DNA of 64,000 nt from Capsicum annuum. Taxonomy: Eukaryota > Streptophyta > Magnoliopsida > Solanales > Solanaceae. The stretch is taken from the NCBI RefSeq assembly GCF_002878395.1, contig NC_061119.1, forward strand, positions 11,466,919 through 11,530,918, in the 5' to 3' direction. The notes beneath the pieces are model-generated. The model saw only the letters and a program-made list of their open reading frames with translations. It did not search any database and had not been told where the DNA came from. This document shows, piece after piece, positions 34,604-45,500 of the stretch. A program made the position numbers and the translations under genes. Position 1 is the first letter of the stretch. Each line of letters opens with the position of its first letter.

Positions 34604-37600
34604 TTATGAAATGCAAACTCCAATTTTCTGTCTGAGAAGCTCGAATTTGCTGACAGGTAAAGGCTTAGTGAATATATCAGCCCATTGTTCTTCCGTCTTT
34701 CAATAGACCAGAATCACATCTCCATCTTTTTGAACTTCTCTCAGTAAGAAAAACTTGATATTGAAGTGCTTAGATTTTCCATGAAACACAGGATTGTGAG
34801 AAATAGTTATTGTTGCTTGGTTATCCACGAACACTTCAATGCTTTCTGTTGGTTCCATATGCAGAACAATCAGAATTTTATTCAGCCACAATGCTTGATT
34901 TATTGTTGCTGTAGCTGCCACAAACTCAGCTTCCGCAGTAGATTGAGCCACAATGTCCTATTTTTTACAACTCCACGAAAAAAATCCCAGAACCAAGACT
35001 AAAACAGTGCCCTGAAGTACTCTCCGAGTCATCTTTGGAACCTCCCCAATCACCATCAGAGTACCCAAAAAGCTTCACAGGTTGACTCCTTCGAAACATG
35101 ACTCCATAGGTGATAGTTCCTTTGATGTATCGCACAATTCTTTTTGTTTCCTTCAGATGTACTTCACTCGGACAATGCATGAACCTTGATAGAATACTTA
35201 CCCAAAAAGTTTCACAGGTTGACTCCTTCGAAACATGACTCCATAGGTGATAGTTCCTTTGATGTATCGCACAATTCTTTTTGATGTCTTCAGATGTACT
35301 TCACTCGGAGAATGCATGAACCTTGATAGAATACTTACAGCATACAATATATCGGATCTTGTTGTTGTAAGATACATTAAACACCCAATGAAACTTCTGA
35401 AGTATGTTTCCTCCACCTTTTGGGATCCATCATCCATGCTTAGTTTCTCTTTTGGGTTTATGGGAGTATTCATTTCTTCGCAATTTTTCATTTTGAATTT
35501 CTTGAGAATTTCCTTCGCGTACTTCTTCTGGCAAATGAAAAACTCATCTTTTCCCTGTGTAATCTCCATTCCAAGGAAATAAGTCATCAGACCAAGATCA
35601 GACATTTCGAAAGCTTGCATCATAGCCTGCTTGAACTCATCAATGAGCTTTATGCTGCTTCCTGTAATCAAAAGGTCATCGACATAAAGAGAAACAACAA
35701 GAATCCCACTGTTATTGCGTTTAACATATAGTGTGAATTCTGAAACACTTTTCTCAAAACTGAGGCTAAGCAAATAATCATCTATTCGACTATACCAAGC
35801 TCTTGGTGCCTGTTTTAGGCCATAAAGAGCTTTATGTAGTCAGTAGACTTTCTCTTCTTTTCTATCTACAACAAAAACTTCAGGTTGCTCGATATAGATT
35901 TTTTCTTCAAGAACTCCATTAAGAAATGCGGATTTGACATCCATCTGGTGCACTTTCCAGCCACGTTGTGCAACAAAAGTAAGAAGCAACCTGATTGTGT
36001 CGAGCCTATCAACTGGAGCAAACGTGTCAGAATAATCAACACCAAAAATCTGTGCATACCCCTTAACTACAAGTCTTGCCTTGAGCTTGTTAACAGAACC
36101 ATCAGCATTCAATTTTGTGCGGTAAACCCACTTCACACCGATGATCTTTCTATCTTGAGGTTTTTCCAAAAGCTGTCAGGTCTTGTTCTTCTCAATCATT
36201 GCAAGCTCCTTCTCCATTGCTGCTTTCCACTTAGGATCTAAGACAACCTCTTCAAATTCAGAAGGCTCTAAAATGGCCACATTGCATCTCTGATATATCT
36301 CAGAGAGCAACCTTGTTCCTCTCACAGGTTGATCATCAATGCTTTCATCCAAATTTGGTAGATTGCTTGTGATCTACTTTTGGTTAACTTTTTCCCAGTC
36401 CCATTGCTCATTCTCCATAAAAAATACATCTCTACTTATCGTAATTTTTTCAGTATGAGGCTGAAAAGTTTTGTTAGCTTTAAAGATTATACTGTAACCA
36501 ATAAAGACTCCAGGTTCAGCTTTCTTGTCTAACTTGTCCCTCTTAACCTACGGAATATGAGAGAAACACAAACAATCGAAGATTTTTAAGTTTTTTAAGG
36601 ACGACTTATAGCCGTGCCATGCCTCAAAAGGTGTCTTGCCATCAACTGCTTTGGTAGGCAATCTGTTCAGCAAAAAAACAGCAGTGTTAGCTGCTTCTGC
36701 CCATAAATATTTTGGTACGCCTTTCACATATAACAAATTCCTCGACATTTCCATTATCGTTCTATTCTTCCTTTCACTGACTCCATTTTGTTGCGGAGTA
36801 TACGGGGCAGTGAGTTGATGCTCAATACTTGCATTTTCGCAAAACTTCTCAAATCGATCAGATGTGTACTCAGTACCATTATCTGATCTAAGCATTTGCA
36901 TCCTGCAACCACTTTGATTTTCTACCAAAGCTTTGAATTTCCAAAACACTTCAAGTACTTCACATTTGAACCTGAGAAAATAAATCCAACACATTCTTGT
37001 CATATCATCAATAAATGCTATAAAATATTTACTTCCGTTAAGAGAAGCAGTTTTATGTGGTCCACATAAATCAATATGGACCAACTGAATCTTCTTCGAT
37101 GCTCTCCAGGTTGCCTTGGCAAAAGGCATCCTGCTTTGCTTTCCAAATTGACATGTGTTGCAGCTTATGTGTTTGTCCTTCATGGATGGTAGTCCTAGAA
37201 CCATATTTTTCTTCACCATGTGCAAGAGTGCCTTGTGATAACAATGCCCGAGTCTCTTATGCCATACATCTCCTGTCATCTCTTGGCTCGGATAGCCAGC
37301 CGACCTCCTCTCCATTGGATCAAACGAAAAGCTTTTTCCTCTCATCTTAACTTGGCAAATTTCTTGACCCTTTGGATCAAATATCACACACTTCTTGTCC
37401 CCAAAATTATTAAACCCATTCTCCAAAAGTTGTCCTACGCTCAATAAGTTTTGATCAAGTTCTAGAACAAAAAGTACATCTGAAATTAACTTTATACCTG
37501 AGCGGCTTTCAATAGCTACTATTCCTTTTCCTTTGGCAGAAAGATAATCACCATTACCGATTCTGACTTTAGAGATTGCGGACTTGTCTAAGTATTTGAA

Positions 37601-38676
37601 AATATCCTCATCATGAATCATATGATTTGTACAACCGCTATTAATTAGCCAGGACTCGCTTGGGATGCTGCTTTTAAAACACGATGCGACAAAAAGTTGA
37701 TCTTCTTCCTATTCATTCACAACTTGAGCCTCTGCATCTTGTTATTGAGTTTTGTTCTTACAGATGATCGCTTCCTGCCCAAGCTGATTGCACTTAGTGC
37801 ACTTAGCATCAGGCCTCTTCCAACACTTGAAAGGTACATGTCCGAGTTTGCTGCAATGCTTACAAGGAAGGTAGTTTCTTTTGAAACCACCTGTTTTGTT
37901 TTTGTTGTTATGCGTTGCACCTTTTTCATCAGTTGGTTGGTACTTCTTATTCTTCTTCTTCTTCTTCTTAGAACGTCCATCATTGTGATGCTTGGCTGGT
38001 AAGGCACCTTCGATAGCTCCTCATTGTTTCATAACACGTCGTTGCTCTTGCGCTTGAAAAGCACTTAAGAGCTCTGCAAGTGTGATCTTAGACAAGTCCT
38101 TAGTATTTTCTACGGTTGTTATGGTAGCCTCAAATCTTTCAGGTACCGTTACTAGGATTTTTTCAATGATCCTTGAATCATTGAAAGTGGAACCCAACAA
38201 TCTGATGCAATTTGCTAAATTAAGAAGTCTGTCAAAGTACTCCTTTATGGATTTACTTTCTTTCATCCTTTGCAGCTCAAACTCACGTACCAGATTCATC
38301 ACTTGCATCCCTCAAATCCTTTCATCTCCTTCATACTCAGTCTTGAGATAATCCCATACCTCTTTCGCTGATTGCAGAGACATGATACGAATCAAAATAT
38401 TAGATGAAACTGCAGTAAATAAGCATGCCATTGCATTGCCTTTGATTTCCTGGTATTCTTCTCCTTGTAAGTTTTAATCTGCGCCACCGTGGGATTTTCC
38501 GGCAAGGGAGCTATCTTGTATTCAGCTTCAACAGCTTCCCAGAGATCCAAAGCTTGCAGATATATCCGCATTCTAACTGCGCAGATTTGATAACTTTCTC
38601 CATCGAAAGTTGGTGGTGCCATTGAAGAAAAATTTGTTTCTTCGTTCATGGTATCCACTGAATCAGATTGATGCAA
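34604..38676 (-). pseudogene. Copia gag-pol polyprotein, broken
   Basis: Minus-strand segments in order: gag from ATG 38676 (FSSMAPPTFDGESYQ; then 38308-38021 with YFDRLLNLANCIRLLG), a Cys/His zinc-knuckle region near 37850-37780, GAG-pre-integrase and integrase 37621-36548 (HIDLCGPHKTASLNGSKYF; LRSDNGTEYTSDRF; PYTPQQNGVSERKNR, holding the D-D-E residues), RT 36169-35198 (KWVYRTKLNADGSVNKLKAR; SLYVDDLLITG with the catalytic Asp pair at 35675-35686), RNase H 35180-34700 (AQSTAEAEFVAATATINQAL; FVDNQATITISHNP). Several stops and frame changes interrupt it, including an in-frame TGA after VILVY and a 137-bp duplication in RNase H. It encodes no full product. Confidence 0.93.
35064..35337. repeat. 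137-bp tandem duplication inside the Copia pol gene
   Basis: 35064-35200 and 35201-35337 are near identical (start CCCAAAAAG, end AATACTTA). The length is not a multiple of three, so it shifts the RT-RNase H frame. Confidence 0.9.
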
Positions 38677-38702
38677 ACACTCACAGGTCCCTTAAGATTA
38701 AA

Positions 38703-38714
38703 GCTCTGATACCA
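38703..38714 (-). promoter_or_regulatory. Primer-binding site of Copia element
   Basis: TGGTATCAGAGC on the minus strand, two bases inside the 5' LTR; complementary to the 3' end of initiator-Met tRNA. Confidence 0.9.
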
Positions 38715-38716
38715 AT

Positions 38717-39033
38717 TATTGATTTAAAACCTTTAAAGGAAAATAACGCAAGAATTCAATAGTCAAAAGTTGGCCGCTGAATCAGAGATGGGAGTTTAAA
38801 GAAGAGAATACGCAGAGCAGTTGATTTTCTCTTGTAAAGCCATCTTTATTAATCATCAAATTAGCAACTTAAATAGTTCCTATTACAACTAAAAATAGGA
38901 CAAAGAAACAACCTATTTCTACCAAAATTAAAATAACTAATTAGTTTCCTACCAAAGATAGGACTCCTAAATTAACTAGAATTGTACGGAAAAAAAACAG
39001 AGAAAGACTGCATTCCTAAAGCAACTCTCAACA
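38717..39033 (-). repeat. 5' LTR of Copia element
   Basis: 317 bp. Its inner edge reads TATTGATTT on the plus strand where the other LTR reads TGTTGGTTT, so the terminal dinucleotide has mutated on this side. Confidence 0.93.
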
Positions 39034-39038
39034 AATTC

Positions 39039-39580
39039 AAATGGTTTTAAATCATAAGAAATTATATAACTTCAATCATACAAATCAATTTCTAGTCGCA
39101 CAGCGTCATAAAAATTCTTCAAAGCTTCTACATAATTTCCTTTAGATTACGCCGACATCTGCTACTGTCGTCATTCAAGTGAGAGAATCTCCTTTCCACA
39201 ACAGTATGTGAGAATTTCACCTCATACGGCTCCTCTCTTATGTGCATAATGAGAATCATATATATAAGAGCGATTCAACGATGAAAATTTTCTCATTATG
39301 AACTCAGTAGAGATAGTGGATTAAAAGGCAATAAAAGTATAGAATTGGTTACACTTTTTTCCTCTTGGTTCAAGCCAAACGTATGAAGCTAAAAATGGGC
39401 TCAAAAACTTGCCTTTACACAGCGTAAAAAAAGTTGCATTTCTAACAAAAGGTATCAATAACATCAACTGCGTAATCCTAGCCATTGAGAGACATGTGAA
39501 TCCGGCAAAATGAATCAGAAATAACACAAATTAATGGTCTATTCTATGAACAAATTTCTAGAGTCGTATGAACAGAAAAC
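39039..39580. other. 3' flank of the receptor-kinase gene
   Basis: Probably the 3' UTR and downstream DNA of the minus-strand kinase gene. No repeat end or other gene recognised. Confidence 0.4.
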
Positions 39581-42500
39581 TTATCGAGCTGTTGGTTTTG
39601 TGATAGATTCATCAATGGACAAGTAATGGTCACTTGCACCTAGGTCCATTGAACCAGTATGTAGGGAGGAATGCATCGAATGCCTGGATATGTCATCTGA
39701 ACTACCTTCCCTTACTGCTTCTGCCCCTCTTTCTATTGAAATGGCATCCTGGATTTCCTTGATAACTTCTGAGATCGACGGTCTCATGCTCCCATGAGGT
39801 TGGACACACATCAAAGCTTTCTCAGCTATCTTCCAAATTGACTGGATGTCATAGTCATTGTGTAAAGCGGGGTCGATAATGCCTTGAATGTCCCCACTTT
39901 CAATGTGTAGTTTCGCCTATATGATTAGAAGCAGAAAGTTTTAAATCCGTCCAGCAAATGTGTAACAAGGCACCAAACTTTATAGCACAGATCAATTAAT
40001 AAAATCCTTCCCCACAATGCACGGATTATGCATGAGTAGATATAAATTATCAAGATGCTCCAACTAAATTGTTAGAAGAAACTAATTATGAATGAATAAG
40101 GTTGGCACATCCACGAATATCAACTTCTCTTGGAGAGAAAGTACTAAGGTTGTCAATTCACTAGCATATGGATATAAAAGATGGTTCATATGGCCAATAA
40201 ATCTTACCCATTGGACTATATTACGGCAATTGACACCAAATTTTTCATTAGATATTGCTTCTTGACCAGATATTAACTCCAAGAGAATGACGCCAAAACT
40301 GTAAACATCACTTTTGTCCGTCAACTGCTGGGAAATGTAATATCTGTGTCGATATTGAATTAAAAGAGTCAATATACGAGTCCTGAAGAACACATAGGAC
40401 TTATAAGGAAAAGACAATTAAGAACATTAGTCATCAAGCTTCAGGTAAAATTGTGAGCGTTCAGCATAGTCCTCGCAGAAAGAACATAGCAGCTAGTTTT
40501 AACAATTCCAGATGACATTATAGAGAAGAGGACCAAAACTTTTAAAAGAGAAAGTGGTGTATCAACTTTGACACTCCTGGAAAGGAGATTGTGCACAAGT
40601 CATTTGTTTTACTATTATTACTCTCCGTCCTAACTTCTGTGGCATACTTTCCTTTTTACTCTGTCCCCTCCAAAAAAATGACACTATCCTATATTTAGAA
40701 CAATCTAGCTTTAAAATTTACTTACTCCATCTCAAAATAGTTGGCATGTGTACTAAAAATACTTGTCTCAAATAGTTGTCAGTTTAAAAGATCAAGAGAG
40801 AATTAATTATTCTTTTCCAACTTTACCCTTAACATTATTTATTTTAAAATTAAGAGACACATAAATAGGTAAAGATTAAAGAATTAATAACAGATATATT
40901 AGTCAAATCACAGTCCTAATTAATTTTTCCTTAAGAGTTGTGCAAAACCTAAACCTGCCCAACTATTTTGAGACGGAAGAGTATATTATGAGAAAATTTA
41001 TAGCCACAAAAACGTCTATGGCTTGATTTAGACCACAAGTTTCAAAAGTCTTTCCTTGATTCTTAAATTCTGTGCTTGGTCATACGGGGTAACATATATT
41101 GGAACGTGACAGTACTAGAAAAGAAATGTTATAAATATTGACAAAGAGAACAGAACATAATTGAAGTAAAGGCATCTCTTACTTTTTCTAAAAGTGTTCC
41201 TTTTCTTTTAATAGAATGACACGGACACAACCGAGCAAAATGGATATAGAGGATTGATATAGCTAAACCAATTAGATGGGTAATGGTGCATGGTTTTCGT
41301 TGTTGCATGGAAGAAGAGCTCAAAGAAAAGGATTAGGCGATGCCAAGGCCAATAAAACAAATTAAATACACAAATCTCTCTCCAGTATCACTGAAGGTCA
41401 GTGAAGTGAATATCTTACACCACATGGATATGTTCTAGCATTGAGAACCAAATAAATAAAGCATATACAACCGAGACTACTGTCCGTACGATGTCACAGT
41501 AGTGGACGAGTCATTTATGCTGAATCTTTTTAATTGGTGAAGGCAAAACTGCTAGAAGATTAGCTTGTACTATGGGAAAACTCCTCATATAGCCATGATT
41601 TGATTTTCCCCAATGGCTTTGAAATTCAGGTATATAATTCAAGTGGGGAATAAGGTTACTTGTAGCATTTAGCTTGGTTCGCATCATTAAGATTCATAGA
41701 AAAAACTGTCCTTTTTAACGAAAATACAGTCGACGCTTGGCCTTGTACAGTTAATAAAAATTCAAAGTTCCAGAGAAGAATGCATACTCTGGATCCAGAT
41801 ATCCAACAGTTCCGCGGACTATGCTTGACACATGAGAGGCTCCATCTACTGCAAGTTTGGAGAGACCAAAATCTGAAACCTTTGCTCTCATATTCTTGTC
41901 AAGTAGAATATTGCTAGTTTTCACATCTCTGTGGATGATGGATGGGACACATCCCGTGTGAAGATATTCGATCCCTGAATGAAGCATAAGAGTAACACAA
42001 TAAATACAGAAAGATCCTTCTCGTCTAATCCAAAAAACTCCTCCCTTTCTTACAAACCTTTTGCGGAATCTTCAGCAATCTCAAGGCGCCTGATCCAGTT
42101 AATACTTCGATCAGGTATTTGAGGACCTGCTAATGTTTATACACATTGAGCATGATTCAGGTTAGAACTTTCTCTAATCAAAGTAAGAGAGAAACTTACC
42201 ATAGAGGTGTTCTTTAAGAGTTCCATTATGCATGAATTCGTACACAAGGATACTCTTCCCGTCTTCCTGGCAAAATCCCAGAAACTGTACAAGGTTTCTG
42301 TGATGTATTCTTGAAAGCAGAGCGACCTGCGTCAAATATCACGTATTCACATACTAAGAGTCCAAGCAAACCACAATAATTTAATTCATTGAAACTGTAC
42401 TCATTCTTCACAGAAGAAAAACCATCACTAGAATGGAAATTTGACACATATAAACTGGAAAATGGTTGTTATAATTTGCCTCGGATACAAACTTGCACAA

Positions 42501-45500
42501 TGAAAAGGAAAAATTTGCAGTATTGTAAGAAATTAATCAAGTTCTAGTCCATTGCTGGTCTAGAGTTTTTATAGCCTGTGACCTTCTACGGAATATACAT
42601 TTGATGAGTGTTAAAGAGCACCACTGAAAAAGTATCCTCTGGCTTTGAATGAATCTTTTATAATTATGCAGCTTTCACTATATATAATTAGACGCTATGC
42701 TGTGCCAACTTGAAAAGTAATTATGACAAGCCTCTAAAGTTACCTCATTTGAGAACTCTCGCTTCCCCTGAAAGGAATTATTTGTAAGAACTTTGACAGC
42801 AATTTCCTTTCCGTCCTTCAATTTCCCATAGTATACAACTCCAAATCCCCCTGATCCAACCTTTTTTTCAAAGTCCTTGGTCGCTTCTTCAAGTTCAGCT
42901 AATGTAAAACAGTGTGCTGCTTCTGTTGCGGGATCTCCCAAGGAAGAGACAAACCTTTGAGGAGGTAAATTCAGTTCAACGCGGCCTAAAATAAAAACAG
43001 AAAAATGATGTGAGTCCCACCAATTTTTTTTAAAACATAAGTAAAATGACAAAATTAAGTTTTGCATTAGACCTTTCTTCGGAGAGCTTTTTTTTCCTTT
43101 TTGCAGTAGTATGCAAGAGACAATAGTAGCAAGAAGAAGAGCAGAAGCCCCCACTGATGATCCAATAATGATTTTCCTACGGCTGCGACTGCTTTCTCCT
43201 TTGCGAAGATTAACATTTCCAGTATAGCTGAGGAGAATCCAGAATATTTCAGCAGATTTAGAAAAGAAACAAAAAAGATAAAACTTTAAAAGGCAGCGTG
43301 ATTATCAAAAGAACTTAAGCCAAGTAATTTCGACATAGAAAATGTAAAGCAGTGAGTTGAGCCTAGTTGAGACGGAAGACACTTCGAATGCACAGTAAGA
43401 ACCATTTAAGTGACTGAGATAAGAGCCACAACCAATCGCAGATGATTTAACATATGAGTATCTTCACATCCATATTGTGTTCAGATCATCTGCTTTCATA
43501 AAGAAAGGAGTATTGAGTCTCTTCCTTGAGCTCCCTACAGATATACCTTGGTAGCAGAAATGAAAAGGTTCCGGCATTAACAAGTACACCTTAATCACAA
43601 GCTAGTTGGATCGGTATGAATCCTTACTATCCATGTCGCGCTACTTAGATCCGCCTCAATCCAATATTTAAGAATTTAATTTCTCTAGCACTAAAAACTC
43701 AAACTCAAAAGACAGTTTCTTTGACAGTACAATAAAGATGCATGACAAGATACAAGCCTTAACCTCAGAAACAAACACATAGCACAGAAATGATACCCAC
43801 TTCAAAATCACACCGTTATCGAGAAGACCAGATGGCACACTTCCGCCTAGCATGTTGTTCTGCACGTACCTGCAATCATCATTTTCATTAAGAAAGAGAA
43901 GAAAAATCTAGAGGCAATAAATGCAACTGTGGAACTGCTTACAGTTCTTTCAGATTTGCTAGGCCTTCTAAGGTAGAAGGAAGCTGTCCACTCAACTGAT
44001 TGTTCTCAAGATGTCTGCAAGAAACATAATGATTAGATTCACCACTCAATGTGTTTAAAAGAGTAGATAAAAAAGGAATTGAAAAAGGCAGCTTGATTCA
44101 CATTATCTGTAAGTCAGGACATCCACTAAAATCGGGTATTGGACCAGTCAGTGAATTCCCATCCAGCCAGCTGCATTAGGAACATCGGTCCATATTGATT
44201 ATACAGCAGCAGAAAAGGGAAGAAAGGAACCTCAGCAGGAGTATGGAACATTTAACAGAATTATATTGTGACTTACAGCTCAATTAAGCCGCTCAATTTT
44301 GTCAACTCCGACGGAATATTTCCAGTCAAATTTAGGCCAGACAATTTACTGCCAAATTTGAACAGTTATGAAACATTAGCTCATCGCTTCAGATGGTAAG
44401 AACAGCGTAAAGAGAAATCTAGAAAGCTACATACAAGAATTCTTTCATAACTAAAGTGCTGAAATTGGAACACTTGACACTAAGCATAAAGAAGCTAAAG
44501 TAATGAACTCTACATTGATGTTATTCTTGGTCTGATATCTGAGTCACAACGGATCCAGGACCATGGGACCGGTAAGCATGGGTCACCACCTTCGTTTGCC
44601 CAACTGGAAGAACCGTAATGAGAGATTAAACTGGAAATAACTGGTCCTGCAACATACAAAAAGTAATGGACACGCCTAATTAGATCATGAAACTAACAAA
44701 CAGAGGTGCTCATTATAGCATAGAAAATCCTTCTAATGAAATAAACTGCAGATCACCATTTCAACGAACCATATTTCAATAATGCTCAAAGAAAGACATG
44801 GCTTTACCATCTAAAGAGCCCTCAGTTCTCTTCACATATCTGTTTATTTCCATAGCATTCAAGAGAGGCCCCATGGTGGAGTCAGAAGTCTTTCCGAAAC
44901 GAAAAGATAACACAAAGGGTAAGGATAAGTTGAAATAGCCTGGCTCATATAGACGATATTTCCCGTGGGCATTCTCTTGGATATTAACAACAAGCTTGTT
45001 GATTTCCGGAGCTCCAGGTAGGAACAACCGGAATTTCCTACTATCACTGGGATCCAGATCCTCAATTTCAGCAAAATAAGTAAATGCCCAACCAAAACCA
45101 GGGAAACCATCAAGATTCAGACGATAAGTTAACGAGCCATTTCGTCCTACTACAGCAGTCTGCATTGCTTTCTGAGGTGGCATCTCACCATTTACAGTGT
45201 TCACATCAATTGGCATTTTGGTTGAAACTCTTTCAGTACCAGCAGCAACATCAACAAGATAATTGGCTTTTTTTATGGTGTCAGACTCCCAGAGTCTATC
45301 AAATGGGTCATCAGGGTACCTAGGAGAATAAGGACATTAAGGGAAGATTAAAATTTCGGAAATCGAACAAAAACAATAAGCGAGAAGAAGAGCATGCTAC
45401 GGACAGAGCCTAAGCCTGTTTATTTCAATTCAAAGATGTCGAGCTATGATATTCTAAAAATACAAGAACGTGAAAGAACATAGATTTGGAAGATGCCACA

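Larger units (their letters stand above)
34260..39033 (-). mobile_element. Full-length Copia LTR retrotransposon, inactivated
   Basis: LTRs of 335 bp (34260-34594) and 317 bp (38717-39033), ends TGTTG...CAACA. A perfect 5-bp target duplication AATTC lies at 34255-34259 and 39034-39038. A 12/12 match to the initiator-Met primer site (minus strand, 38714-38703) lies beside the 5' LTR, and a purine tract (AAAGCAAGGAG, minus strand) beside the 3' LTR. Gene order gag, integrase, RT, RNase H on the minus strand is the Copia order. The two LTRs differ at several positions, so the insertion is not recent. Confidence 0.95.

Noticed and set aside
35247..35582. 111-codon plus-strand ORF
   Set aside because: Antisense of Copia RT.
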